Assembly: GCF_965218685.1 (NCBI RefSeq)
Contig: NZ_OZ244657.1
Span: 2,232,001 to 2,296,000 of the forward strand
From: Thalassobius sp965218685
GTDB taxonomy: Bacteria; Pseudomonadota; Alphaproteobacteria; Rhodobacterales; Rhodobacteraceae
DNA: 64,000 nucleotides
Reading direction: 5' to 3'
Within the stretch, counting starts at the first letter, position 1; each line of letters starts with the position of its first letter. The notes under the pieces were generated by a model that did not search any database, had not been told where the DNA came from, and was given only the letters and a program-made list of their open reading frames with translations. The position numbers and the translations under genes were made by a program. Shown one piece after another: positions 44,088 to 53,228 of this stretch.

Positions 44088-45744
44088 TTTTCTTCGCAGC
44101 CTCCGGATAGAGCGCGGCCTTGAACGGGTCGGCCCCCACCCGGCGATAGGTTTCAAGGAAGGTTTCCTCGGCCCCCTCGCGCACGTCCAGATAGGTGCGG
44201 ATGATCCGCTCGATCGCGTCCACGATCTCGTCATAGGCAAAGCCGGGGCCCGCGCGCTGACCGATTGCCGCGTCCTGCGAGCCATCGCCGCCCAGCGTGA
44301 TCTGGTAGTTTTCCACGCCAGCGCGGTCCAGACCCAGAATGCCGATATGGCCCACATGGTGATGACCGCAGGCGTTGATGCAGCCCGAGATCTTGATCTT
44401 CAGCGGCCCAACCTCGTGTTCCAGCTTCAGTTCTTCGAAACGGGTCGCGATCTTTTGCGCCACGGGGATCGAGCGGGCCGTTGCCAGCGCGCAATAGTCC
44501 ATGCCGGGGCAGGCGATGATGTCGCTGATCAGGCCCACATTGGCAGTAGCCAGTTCGACCTCTTTCAGCGCAGCGTGGATCGCGGGCAGGTCCGATTTGT
44601 GGACATGCGGCAGGATCACGTTTTGCTCGTGGCTGATGCGCAGCTCGTCATGGCCGTATTGTTCGGCCAGATCGGCCAGAACGCGCATCTGGTCGCTGGT
44701 GGCATCGCCCGGCGTATCGCCATGTTTCTTGATCGAAACGGTGACGATGGCATAGCCCTCGGCCTTGTGATCGGTCAGGTTGGTGTCGGCCCAGGAGCGG
44801 AACACCGGGTCGGCGTCATAGGCCGACTGATAAGCATCCACCGGCGCGTTGCGGAAGGCGGGCGGGGTGAAGTGCGTCTCAATCTGCGCCAGCTGGTCCT
44901 GATCAACGCCGCTGAATTGCGGGCGGATCAGCGCGAAACGCTCGTCCACCAGCGTGCGATATTCATCCAGACCGTTTTCATTGACTGTGATTTTGATCCG
45001 CGCTTTGTACTTGTTGTCGCGGCGCCCCAGCAGGTTGTAGACTTGGACGATGGATTCCAGATAAGGCAGCAGGTCAGCCTTGGGCAGGAAGTCATTGATA
45101 ACTTTGCCAATCACAGGGGTCCGGCCCAGGCCGCCACCGACGAAGATGCGATAACCGGTCACGCCGTCTTGTTCGACAATCTGCACGCCGATGTCATGCG
45201 AGCGCAGCACCGCGCGGTCATTTTCAGACCCGATGACGGCGATCTTGAATTTACGCGGCAGGAACTGGAATTCCGGGTGGTCGGTGGACCATTGGCGGAT
45301 CAGCTCGGCCACGGGGCGGGGATCTGCCACCTCGTCAGCTGCCGCGCCCGCGAAATGGTCCGAGGTCACGTTGCGGATCGTGTTCCCCGAGGTTTGCAGC
45401 GCGTGCATATTCACCTCGGCCAGCGCGTCCAGAATATCCGGCACTTCGGGCAGTTTCGGCCAGTTGTACTGGATGTTCTGACGGGTGGTGAAGTGGCCAT
45501 AGCCCTTGTCAAACTTATCCGCGATGAACGCCAGCTGGCGCATTTGCGCGCCGTTCAGGGTGCCATAGGGGATCGCGACGCGCAGCATATAGGCGTGCAG
45601 CTGCAGATACAGGCCGTTCATCAGGCGCAGGGGGCGGAATTCTTCCTCGGTCAGGTTGCCGGCGATGCGGCGTTCCACCTGTTTGCGGAATTGTGCGTTG
45701 CGCGATGCCAGGAAGGCGTGGTCGAAATCAGAATAGCTGTACAT
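44077..45744 (-). CDS. cysI: Sulfite reductase hemoprotein (nitrite/sulfite reductase family)
   Basis: A 555-residue siroheme and [4Fe-4S] enzyme reducing sulfite to sulfide. Cluster ligands lie in ACPGMDYCALA and SGCINACGHH, and the substrate Arg in TTRQNIQYNW is present. No flavoprotein CysJ is nearby, so a ferredoxin-dependent form is likely. The ATG shares one base with the DUF2849 stop. Confidence 0.93.
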   Translation of the reverse strand: MYSYSDFDHAFLASRNAQFRKQVERRIAGNLTEEEFRPLRLMNGLYLQLHAYMLRVAIPYGTLNGAQMRQLAFIADKFDKGYGHFTTRQNIQYNWPKLPEVPDILDALAEVNMHALQTSGNTIRNVTSDHFAGAAADEVADPRPVAELIRQWSTDHPEFQFLPRKFKIAVIGSENDRAVLRSHDIGVQIVEQDGVTGYRIFVGGGLGRTPVIGKVINDFLPKADLLPYLESIVQVYNLLGRRDNKYKARIKITVNENGLDEYRTLVDERFALIRPQFSGVDQDQLAQIETHFTPPAFRNAPVDAYQSAYDADPVFRSWADTNLTDHKAEGYAIVTVSIKKHGDTPGDATSDQMRVLADLAEQYGHDELRISHEQNVILPHVHKSDLPAIHAALKEVELATANVGLISDIIACPGMDYCALATARSIPVAQKIATRFEELKLEHEVGPLKIKISGCINACGHHHVGHIGILGLDRAGVENYQITLGGDGSQDAAIGQRAGPGFAYDEIVDAIERIIRTYLDVREGAEETFLETYRRVGADPFKAALYPEAAKKNAA

Positions 45745-46046
45745 CAGTTGGCCTCCGCCTGTTTGCCGTGGAAATAGTTCGAGGGACCGGTGCGGCGGAA
45801 ATCCTCGCGGAAATGGGTGGGCTCGGGGCCGTTGCTGCCTGCCTTGACGTCGGCCAGATAGGCGCCGACGATCTGATCTTGCTGGCGCTCGGCGTCCAGC
45901 AGGCGAAGCTGGGCGTGGGCCTCGTCATCGATCAATTCAGCTTCGGACAGACACCGCGTCCAGCTGTCGGCCTGGGTAAAGTACACAACATCACCCTCGA
46001 GCAGGGCGTTGGCGGTAACCACCTTGGGAGTAAAGGGACGCGGCAT
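45744..46046 (-). CDS. DUF2849 family protein
   Basis: A 100-residue protein of DUF2849, typically first in the Rhodobacterales cys operon. Features include VVTANALLEGDVVYF and NYFHGKQAE at the end. The function is unknown, with a role in sulfite reductase assembly or control suggested by context. Here no cysG lies before it; the upstream gene is a divergent regulator instead. Confidence 0.8.
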   Translation of the reverse strand: MPRPFTPKVVTANALLEGDVVYFTQADSWTRCLSEAELIDDEAHAQLRLLDAERQQDQIVGAYLADVKAGSNGPEPTHFREDFRRTGPSNYFHGKQAEAN

Positions 46047-46212
46047 CGGGGAAATCCTTCAGCTTGGGAAGATGTTTCGTTTGTCTGATTGACTTGAGGT
46101 GTAATATAGAAAATATTCCCCTATATGCGCTATATGCGGGAAGAAATAAGAACGACGTTACATGCTGCGGCGCAACAAGGGCGATTTGTTCTGAATTTGA
46201 TGGAGAGAGGGA
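46047..46212 (+). promoter_or_regulatory. Divergent cys/lrp control region
   Basis: This 166-base AT-rich gap holds TTGACT (46089-46094), 17 bases, AATATT (46112-46117) as a candidate promoter for the lrp-type gene. An inverted pair ATATAG/CTATAT (46104-46109, 46121-46126) and a tandem TATATGCGC/TATATGCGG (46122-46139) are probable regulator sites shared with the cys operon. Confidence 0.5.
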
Positions 46213-46674
46213 ATGTCGGTTCGAATAGACGATACGGATAGAAAAATCCTTATGGAGCTTCAGCGCGACGCCGGGCAGTCTCTGGACGAAATCGCGCGCA
46301 AAGTCGGCTCCTCGAAGACGCCCGTTTGGAATCGCATCCGCAAAATGCGTGAGGGCGGGATCATGGGGCCCCAGACAGTCGTTCTGGATGCTGAAAAGCT
46401 GGGGTTCGACGCCTGTTTCTTTGTATTGATCCGCACCTCGGAACACGAGGCTGATTGGCAGGCCAAGTTCTTGAAAGCATTGCGCGATCGCCCCGAAGTA
46501 CAAGAGGCGCACCGGTTGGCAGGGGACATCGACTATATCCTTAAGGTGCGGGTGAAAAACGCGCGGGCCTATGACGTGTTTTACCAGTCGCTGATTTCCG
46601 AAGTGAAGGTGCACAACGTCACCGCGTTGCTGTCGATGGAGGAAATTAAATCCACCACGGCACTGCCGCTGTAA
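46213..46674 (+). CDS. Lrp/AsnC family transcriptional regulator
   Basis: A 153-residue regulator: winged helix-turn-helix (about residues 4-55, LDEIARKVGSSKTPVWNRI) followed by an AsnC/RAM ligand domain. It is divergent from the DUF2849-cysI operon, so control of sulfur assimilation, perhaps in response to cysteine or another amino acid, is the natural guess. GGAGAGAGGGA precedes the ATG. Confidence 0.9.
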   Translation: MSVRIDDTDRKILMELQRDAGQSLDEIARKVGSSKTPVWNRIRKMREGGIMGPQTVVLDAEKLGFDACFFVLIRTSEHEADWQAKFLKALRDRPEVQEAHRLAGDIDYILKVRVKNARAYDVFYQSLISEVKVHNVTALLSMEEIKSTTALPL

Positions 46675-46704
46675 GGCACAGCTTTAGGTATTGGAGCGAG
46701 TGAA

Positions 46705-46729
46705 AAAGGCAGCCGATGCGGCTGCCTTT
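46705..46729. terminator. Bidirectional terminator between lrp-type gene and tyrS
   Basis: AAAGGCAGCCG (46705-46715) and its complement (46719-46729) form an 11-bp stem with a 3-base loop between two convergent genes. A and T tracts at either end serve both directions. Confidence 0.75.
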
Positions 46730-46733
46730 GACG

Positions 46734-47987
46734 TTAGTCGATCAGCTTGATCAATGCGTGGCGTTTCTTGCCTGCCGAAAGCTTGACCGGCGAGGCCAGC
46801 GCGCTCTCGTCCAGCATCAGCCCAGCGTTGGTCAAAGGCTGGTCGTCGATCTTGGCGCCACCGTCTGCGATCAGGCGCTTGGCCTCTTTGCCCGATTTTG
46901 TCAGGCCCGAGCGCACGATGGCTTGCACGATCGACAGACCGTCGCCCAGCTCGGCGCGGCTGATTTCGACGGTGGGCAGATCGTCACCCACGCCGCCCTT
47001 TTCGAACACCTCGCGGGCGGTCTGTTCGGCGGCGGCCGCAGCCTCGGCCCCGTGGCACAGGGTGGTGACGGCATTGGCCAGGATCGCTTTGGCCTCGTTG
47101 ATTTCCGAGCCCTCAAGCGCGCCCAAGCGGTCACATTCCTCGACGTCGATCTCGGTATAGAGCTTCAGGAAGCGGCCCACGTCGGCGTCGGTGGTGTTGC
47201 GCCAGAACTGCCAGAATTCGTATGGGCTGCGCATTTCGGCGTTCAGCCAGACAGCTCCGTCCGCGGATTTGCCCATTTTCTTACCGTCCGAGGTGGTCAG
47301 CAGCGGCGAGGTCAGCCCGTAGATTTCGTTGTCCAGAACACGGCGGGTCAGGTCGATGCCGTTGACGATATTGCCCCACTGGTCTGAGCCGCCCATCTGC
47401 AGCAGACAGCCATAGCGGCGGTTCAGCTCAAGAAAATCATAGGCCTGCAGGATCATGTAGTTGAATTCGAGGAAGGACAGCGATTGTTCACGGTCCAGGC
47501 GCGATTTCACGGATTCAAAGCTCAGCATCCGGTTGACGCTGAAATGCCGCCCGATATCGCGCAGGAAATCCAGATAGTTCAGCTCGTCCAGCCATTCCGC
47601 GTTGTTCAGCATCAGCGCAGGGTTTTCGGCACGGTCATAGTCCAGATACTTGGCGAAAACCTGTTTGATGCCAGCGATGTTGTCGTCGATCTGGTCGGGC
47701 GTCAGCAGGGGGCGCTCATCGGCGCGGAACGACGGATCGCCCACCTTGGTGGTGCCGCCGCCCATCAGGGTGATCGGCTGGTGGCCGGTCTTTTGCAGCC
47801 AGCGCAGCATCATGATCTGGATCAGGCTACCCACGTGCAGCGATTTAGCGGTCGCGTCAAAGCCGATATAGGCGGGAACCACGCCCTTGCTCAGTGCCTC
47901 GTCAAGGCCCTGATAATCGGTGCAATCCGCGATAAAACCGCGTTGCATCATGACGTTCATGAAGTCCGATTTGGGGTGGTAGGTCAT
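46734..47987 (-). CDS. tyrS: Tyrosine--tRNA ligase
   Basis: A 417-residue class I aminoacyl-tRNA synthetase. The HIGH motif appears as HVGS and KMSKS as KMGKS, with YMILQAYDF in the tyrosine pocket and an S4-like C-terminal domain. Length is normal. It is divergent from anmK, a neighbour often seen in this group. Confidence 0.96.
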   Translation of the reverse strand: MTYHPKSDFMNVMMQRGFIADCTDYQGLDEALSKGVVPAYIGFDATAKSLHVGSLIQIMMLRWLQKTGHQPITLMGGGTTKVGDPSFRADERPLLTPDQIDDNIAGIKQVFAKYLDYDRAENPALMLNNAEWLDELNYLDFLRDIGRHFSVNRMLSFESVKSRLDREQSLSFLEFNYMILQAYDFLELNRRYGCLLQMGGSDQWGNIVNGIDLTRRVLDNEIYGLTSPLLTTSDGKKMGKSADGAVWLNAEMRSPYEFWQFWRNTTDADVGRFLKLYTEIDVEECDRLGALEGSEINEAKAILANAVTTLCHGAEAAAAAEQTAREVFEKGGVGDDLPTVEISRAELGDGLSIVQAIVRSGLTKSGKEAKRLIADGGAKIDDQPLTNAGLMLDESALASPVKLSAGKKRHALIKLID

Positions 47988-48071
47988 CGTGTCAGTTCCT
48001 ATTGAGCGTTGCGCGGCTTTGTATAGTGTGCATTAGGGGCAAGCGAAACCGGTTTTCGGCAAGGTTGGGGC

Positions 48072-49175
48072 ATGAAAGACGCAAAAGAGCATTGGGTATT
48101 GGGGACGATGTCGGGGACCTCGTTGGATGGGGTGGATGCGGCCATGGTGCTAACCGACGGCGAGCGTATCCTGGAATTCGGCGAAACCGCCTATCGCGCC
48201 TATACCAAGGACGAGCAATCCACGCTGCGTCAGGCCTTGGGGCAATGGCCGGGCGGGCCGGATGTGGCCAAGGCCGCGCGGCTGGTCGAGGATGCCCATA
48301 TTTCGCTGATGCAGGGGTTCGAGGGCGTCCAGATGGCTGGATTTCACGGCCAGACCCTTGCGCATGATCCCGAAATGCGCGGGACGCATCAGGCCGGGGA
48401 TGGCGCTCGTTTGGCGCAGGAATTGGGGGTGCCTGTCGTGTGGGACTTCCGCTCGTCCGATGTGCAGATGGGCGGGCAGGGCGCGCCGCTGGCTCCGTTC
48501 TTTCATTTTGCCTGTGCCAAGTGGATCGGCGCCACGCAGCCTTTGTGTTTTCTCAACCTGGGCGGGGTGGGGAATCTGACCTGGGTCGATCCGTCCAAGC
48601 CCGGCCCCGAAACCCCCGGCGCGCTGCTGGCCTTTGACACGGGGCCTGCCAACGCGCCGCTGAACGACCTGATGAGCCAGCGCCGCAGTCAGCCCTTCGA
48701 CAAGGACGGTGCTTTGGCCGCCCAGGGTCAGGTGGTAGATGGCGCGCTCGAGCTGTTTCTGGATGACGCCTATTTCCGGCGTATGCCACCTAAGTCACTG
48801 GATCGCGATGCGTTCTCGGACATGCTGGATTTGGTGCGCGAACTGGATGATGCAGACGCTGCCGCCACCATGACCGGCATGGCCGCAACCGCCGTGATGC
48901 TGGCGATGGAGCATTGCCCCACCCCCCCAGCACGCGTGTTGGTGACGGGCGGTGGGCGGCATAACCCGGTGATGATGCAGATGCTGTCAGTTGGTCTTGA
49001 TTGCCCGGTTCAGCCGGTCGAGGACGTGGGTCTGGACGGCGATATGTTAGAGGCGCAGGCGTTCGCGTATCTGGCCGCCCGTGTTGCGCGCGGGCTGCCG
49101 ACCTCGTGCCCAACCACTACCGGGGTCAAGGCGCTGGTGGGCGGCGGAGAGATATCTATGCCGCAGGGCGATTAG
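48072..49175 (+). CDS. anmK: Anhydro-N-acetylmuramic acid kinase
   Basis: A 367-residue kinase that opens and phosphorylates anhydroMurNAc during peptidoglycan recycling. The N-terminal GTMSGTSLDGVDAA, FHGQTLAHDP, and CFLNLGGVGN blocks are typical, as is VTGGGRHNP. Its TAG stop lies within TTAG 49172-49175, which also supplies the TAA stop of the convergent radical SAM gene. Confidence 0.94.
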   Translation: MKDAKEHWVLGTMSGTSLDGVDAAMVLTDGERILEFGETAYRAYTKDEQSTLRQALGQWPGGPDVAKAARLVEDAHISLMQGFEGVQMAGFHGQTLAHDPEMRGTHQAGDGARLAQELGVPVVWDFRSSDVQMGGQGAPLAPFFHFACAKWIGATQPLCFLNLGGVGNLTWVDPSKPGPETPGALLAFDTGPANAPLNDLMSQRRSQPFDKDGALAAQGQVVDGALELFLDDAYFRRMPPKSLDRDAFSDMLDLVRELDDADAAATMTGMAATAVMLAMEHCPTPPARVLVTGGGRHNPVMMQMLSVGLDCPVQPVEDVGLDGDMLEAQAFAYLAARVARGLPTSCPTTTGVKALVGGGEISMPQGD

Positions 49176-50131
49176 GCCGAGCAGCTGGCCCCCCCCAATA
49201 CGCAGAACTTGGCACAATGGGGATGGTTCAGCGGCACGTCCCGCTCGGCTTCCTCAAGGGTCTCGCCCAGTTCAAACTGGGGTTCATAGGCCAGCAGGGT
49301 GCAGGCCAGCACGGCAGGGCGGTCCGCCCCCTTGCGTTTGACCACCATCCGCGATGACGAGCACATCACCGCATCGGGCGATTTATCCAGAATGCCCCAA
49401 CAGGCAGTGGTGATTTCGGGTACTTCGGCGCTCATGTCCATTTCGGGAAACAGGACCGTCTGGCCGGGGTTTGACGCGTCAATCTTATACCCGTTTGCCT
49501 GAAACAGGCGGGCATACCCCTCGCGCGCAGAGGCGTCGTTTTCGTGCCACAAGGCGCGGCCAGCAACGGCCATGGGGATGCCTTTATCGCGTAGAAAGTT
49601 CATACCTTTCAGGGTCTTGGAGAAACTTCCCGGTCCGCGCTCGGCATCATGGCGGGTCTCGTCCCAGTGATCCAATGAAACCCGCAGCGTCAGCTTGCCG
49701 GGGAATTCGGCGTTCAGCGCCACAAGCCCGGTCTGTACCGCGGGCCGCATCATCGGCAGCATCGCATTGGTCAGGATCAGCACTTCGTAACCAGCCTCCA
49801 GTGATCGACGGGCCATCTCGATCATCTCGGGGTTCATGAAGGGCTCGCCCCCGGTAAACCCGATCTCGCGCACGGGCCAGTTCCGGTCGCGTAGCTGAAC
49901 CAAATAACCCTGCACCTCGTCCGCAGTCATATAGACCAGTGCGTCATTGGTCGGAGAGCTGTCGATATAACAATTGGCGCAGGTGATGTTGCACAGCGTG
50001 CCGGTATTGAACCACAGCGTTTCAGGGTGGGTCAGCGCGACGGTCGCACGTTGCTGCCCGTCGGCCGTGACAAGGGGATCACGGAACTTTCCGGCGTTGG
50101 CGATTTGCGTCTGGCTGTGCGTGTCCTTCAT
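49172..50131 (-). CDS. Radical SAM protein
   Basis: A 319-residue radical SAM enzyme. The cluster motif is CNITCANC (C-x3-C-x2-C, about residues 47-54), and GGEPFMNP follows. Further Cys residues near the C-terminus (CAKFCVLGGASC) may bind an auxiliary Fe-S cluster, SPASM-like but incomplete. No precursor peptide or partner gene is visible, so neither substrate nor pathway can be assigned. Confidence 0.8.
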   Translation of the reverse strand: MKDTHSQTQIANAGKFRDPLVTADGQQRATVALTHPETLWFNTGTLCNITCANCYIDSSPTNDALVYMTADEVQGYLVQLRDRNWPVREIGFTGGEPFMNPEMIEMARRSLEAGYEVLILTNAMLPMMRPAVQTGLVALNAEFPGKLTLRVSLDHWDETRHDAERGPGSFSKTLKGMNFLRDKGIPMAVAGRALWHENDASAREGYARLFQANGYKIDASNPGQTVLFPEMDMSAEVPEITTACWGILDKSPDAVMCSSSRMVVKRKGADRPAVLACTLLAYEPQFELGETLEEAERDVPLNHPHCAKFCVLGGASCSA

Positions 50132-50380
50132 GGAACCCTCGTCTGGCTGTACGCGGGGTAGGCTAAAGCGCTCTGATCGAATAGAAAAGCACCCCTTTGC
50201 GCGCTGACGCCATTGTGAATGTCACACTGAGTGCTAGGATGAAGGCGCACTCTGAATTTTTTCACAGATCGTTTGTGCGGGTGGTTTGTTTGCGCTAGCG
50301 GTCGGTTACTTGATGCGCTCAGATAATCGCGTTTATGCGCAGAAAAGGGAAATAAGACAGGGATTTAGACAGGGAAAACG

Positions 50381-51838
50381 ATGGTATCACGCATCATTCC
50401 AGTAGATCCGTTCGACCTTGTGGTCTTTGGCGGCACCGGCGATCTGGCGCGGCGTAAAATCTTGCCTGCCTTGTTCCGTCGATTCTGCGCCGGTCAGATG
50501 GAGCGCGGCACGCGCATCATTGGCGCAGCCCGCACAGAAATGGACGACGTGGCCTATCGCGCCTTCATCGCCGAGGCTCTGATCGAGTTTAACGAGGGCA
50601 AGGGCGGCTGCGAGCCTGGAAAAATCAAAGAATTCCAGAAAATCCTGTCCTACGTGACCTTGGACGCCCGGGGCGAGCTGGGCTGGTCTGAACTGTCCGA
50701 AAAAATGCATCCGGGCCGCGTGCGCGCCTTCTATTTCTCGGTCGGGCCAAGCCTGTTCGGCGATTTGGCGCTGCGTTTGCATCAATATGGGATGGCCGAC
50801 AGCGACACGCGGATCGTGGTCGAAAAACCCTTTGGTCGCGACCTGGAAACCGCCCGGGCGCTAAACAAATCCCTGGCCGATCACTTTGACGAAAGCCAAA
50901 TTTACCGGATCGATCACTATCTGGGCAAAGAGACCGTGCAGAACCTGATGGCGATCCGGTTTGGCAACATGCTGTTCGAGCCGCTTTGGAACAGCCAATA
51001 CGTCGATCACATCCAGATCACCGTGGCCGAAACGGTGGGCGTTGGCGGGCGCGGGGACTATTATGATCGCTCGGGTGCGATGCGGGACATGGTGCAGAAC
51101 CACCTGATGCAGCTTTTGTGCCTGATCGCGATGGAACCGCCCAGCCATTTCGACCCCGACGCGGTTCGTGACGAAAAGCTGAAAGTTATCAGAGCTTTGG
51201 GCGAGGTGGACCCCAAGGATATCGTGCGCGGTCAGTATTTGGCGGATGACGAAAAACCGGGCTATCTGGAGCATGTGGAAAACCCGCGCTCGCTGACAGA
51301 AAGCTTTATTGCACTGAAGCTGGACGTGGTGAACTGGCGCTGGTCAGGCACGCCCTTCTATTTGCGGACGGGCAAACGCCTGAAGTCTCGCACCAGCGAG
51401 ATCGCGGTGGTTTTCAAAGAGACCCCGCACAACATTTTTGACGACGACAATGATCGGCACCGCAACATCCTGACCATCCGCCTTCAGCCGAACGAGGGCA
51501 TCGATCTGGACGTGACCATCAAAGAACCGGGGCCGGGCGGCATGCGTCTGGTGGACGTACCGCTGGACATGACCTTCTCCGAGGCGTTGGGCCCGGAAGG
51601 CGAGGACATCCCCGATGCCTACGAGCGCCTGATCATGGACGTTGTGCGTGGCAACCAGACCCTGTTCATGCGCGGCGACGAGGTCGAGGCCGCCTGGGCA
51701 TGGACCGATCCCTTGATTGCAGCCTGGGAAAAGGGGGCGACCAAGCCGATCCCTTATGACAGTGGCAGCTCGGGCCCCGAAGAGGCCTTGGCCCTGATGC
51801 ACCGGGATGGGCGTAAATGGCGGGATTTACGCATATGA
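50381..51838 (+). CDS. zwf: Glucose-6-phosphate 1-dehydrogenase
   Basis: A 485-residue enzyme making 6-phosphogluconolactone and NADPH. The nucleotide loop GGTGDLARRK (about residues 17-26) and the catalytic RIDHYLGKE are intact. Entry to the Entner-Doudoroff or pentose phosphate path is expected. The stop overlaps pgl as ATGA. The 249-base region before it holds only a weak TTGATG / TTTATG promoter candidate. Confidence 0.95.
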   Translation: MVSRIIPVDPFDLVVFGGTGDLARRKILPALFRRFCAGQMERGTRIIGAARTEMDDVAYRAFIAEALIEFNEGKGGCEPGKIKEFQKILSYVTLDARGELGWSELSEKMHPGRVRAFYFSVGPSLFGDLALRLHQYGMADSDTRIVVEKPFGRDLETARALNKSLADHFDESQIYRIDHYLGKETVQNLMAIRFGNMLFEPLWNSQYVDHIQITVAETVGVGGRGDYYDRSGAMRDMVQNHLMQLLCLIAMEPPSHFDPDAVRDEKLKVIRALGEVDPKDIVRGQYLADDEKPGYLEHVENPRSLTESFIALKLDVVNWRWSGTPFYLRTGKRLKSRTSEIAVVFKETPHNIFDDDNDRHRNILTIRLQPNEGIDLDVTIKEPGPGGMRLVDVPLDMTFSEALGPEGEDIPDAYERLIMDVVRGNQTLFMRGDEVEAAWAWTDPLIAAWEKGATKPIPYDSGSSGPEEALALMHRDGRKWRDLRI

Positions 51839-52506
51839 ATCTGATCGAGTACCCCGACCGCGACCTGATGGCGATCGATCTGGCCCAAGCCCTGGCCGGA
51901 GAGCTGACAGTCGCGTTGATGCATCAGGATCGCGCCACGCTGGTGGTGCCCGGCGGGACAACTCCGGGGCCGGTATTCGATGCCTTATGCGCGGCCGATC
52001 TGGACTGGTCGCGGGTCGATGTGATGCTTAGCGACGAACGCTGGGTGCCGTTGGATCATGACCGGTCGAACACCCGGCTGCTGCGCGAACGGCTGCTGGT
52101 TGGTCCGGCGGCCAATGCGCATCTGCTGCCGCTTTATGCCCCTGCTGATCGGCCCGAGCTGGTATTGGGCCAGCTGGAGCAGGTAATCCGGCCTTACCTG
52201 CCGATCTCGGTTGCGCTGCTGGGGATGGGGGCCGATATGCACACGGCCTCGATTTTTCCGGGGGCCGATAAGCTGGCGCAAGCCCTGGCGCCCGACGCGC
52301 CCATCCTGGTGCCAATGCGCACCCGCGCCCAACCCGAGCCGCGCATTACCCTCAGCGCGCGCGTGCTTGCGGACGCGGTGTCGCTGCATGTGGTCGTCAC
52401 CGGAGAGGAAAAGCGCGCGGTGTTGGAAAGGGCCCAGGGGCAGGATCCGCTAGATGCCCCGATCGCAGCGTTTCTGGATCGCGCCGTGGTGCATTGGGCT
52501 GCCTGA
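51835..52506 (+). CDS. pgl: 6-phosphogluconolactonase
   Basis: A 223-residue hydrolase opening the lactone made by Zwf. VVPGGTTPGPVFDAL, LSDERWVP and GMGADMHTASIFPGA are family blocks. ATG 51835 is coupled to the zwf stop. The pgi or edd genes that often follow in related genomes are not here; the next gene is convergent. Confidence 0.93.
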   Translation: MNLIEYPDRDLMAIDLAQALAGELTVALMHQDRATLVVPGGTTPGPVFDALCAADLDWSRVDVMLSDERWVPLDHDRSNTRLLRERLLVGPAANAHLLPLYAPADRPELVLGQLEQVIRPYLPISVALLGMGADMHTASIFPGADKLAQALAPDAPILVPMRTRAQPEPRITLSARVLADAVSLHVVVTGEEKRAVLERAQGQDPLDAPIAAFLDRAVVHWAA

Positions 52507-52525
52507 AAAGCGCCTAGGGAAGGAT

Positions 52526-52580
52526 GTTCCCGATCGGCAAAAAACACCAAACGCAAACCACTCAACCACCGATCGGGAAC
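52526..52580. repeat. Perfect 12-bp inverted repeat with 31-base spacer
   Basis: GTTCCCGATCGG (52526-52537) and its exact complement (52569-52580) flank a C/A-rich spacer in the convergent pgl-cupin gap. There is no T-run, so it is not a standard terminator. Confidence 0.5.
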
Positions 52581-52654
52581 GGGCAGGACGCAAAGCGCCT
52601 TGCCAGGTGCCTTTCGCTAGCAGGCGCGCTGATCCTAGGCTATTTACGTGCACG

Positions 52655-53113
52655 TCACTCAAGCAAATTTTCCTTAACGTGGCGTAACCTTGGGATGTCA
52701 AAGCCTGGATCGGCTAAAGTAAAGCCATCAAACTGAAATCCGGGCGAAACCGTACAACCGACAAGCGTAAATGCCCCGGTGCTGCGGGCCGATTGCCAGT
52801 GATGGGCAGGTACGATCAGCTGCGGTTGCTGACCTGATTCTAGCTGCGGTCCAAGGGCCAGGTCCTGCGCAGGCCCGGTGTCGGTTTCAGACAGGGACAA
52901 GATCAACGGCGCACCTGCGTAGTAATGCCAGATCTCAGCTGCGTCGACACGGTGCCAATGGCTGTGCTCGTGCTGTTGCAGCAGGAAATAGATCGATGTC
53001 CCCGCAGCGCGCCCGTCACCCTCGGCGACCCATGTCTGGCGATAATGCCCGCCTTCGGGGTGGGGCTGCAGTCGCAGCTGATCGATGATCTGCTGGGCGG
53101 TCAGTTGGGTCAT
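52655..53113 (-). CDS. Cupin protein, DUF985 type
   Basis: A 152-residue beta-barrel protein with LQPHPEGGHYRQTW, SIYFLLQQHEHSHWHRVDAAEIWHY split over the cupin motifs, and a C-terminal PGFQFDGFTL block. The His residues probably bind a metal. Function of the family is not settled. It lies convergent to pgl. Confidence 0.85.
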   Translation of the reverse strand: MTQLTAQQIIDQLRLQPHPEGGHYRQTWVAEGDGRAAGTSIYFLLQQHEHSHWHRVDAAEIWHYYAGAPLILSLSETDTGPAQDLALGPQLESGQQPQLIVPAHHWQSARSTGAFTLVGCTVSPGFQFDGFTLADPGFDIPRLRHVKENLLE

Positions 53114-53180
53114 GGTGGGCTCCTGATTGGTCTTCAGGGAGCCTATTACGCGCAGGGCCCGGCGGCCAGATGCGCGCGGT

Positions 53181-53209
53181 GAAACAGGGGCCCAAGCAGC
53201 CCCTGTTTC
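53181..53209 (-). terminator. Stem-loop after the DUF1097 gene
   Basis: GAAACAGGGGC (53181-53191) and its complement (53199-53209) form an 11-bp stem with a 7-base loop, 20 bases beyond the DUF1097 stop. The trailing T-tract is short (GTTTC), so termination may be partial. Confidence 0.5.
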
Positions 53210-53228
53210 CTGACTTGCATGTTTCTGA

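Noticed and set aside
44347..45777. Plus-strand open frame of 476 codons opposite cysI
   Set aside because: cysI with intact siroheme and cluster motifs occupies the region; the shadow has no homology.
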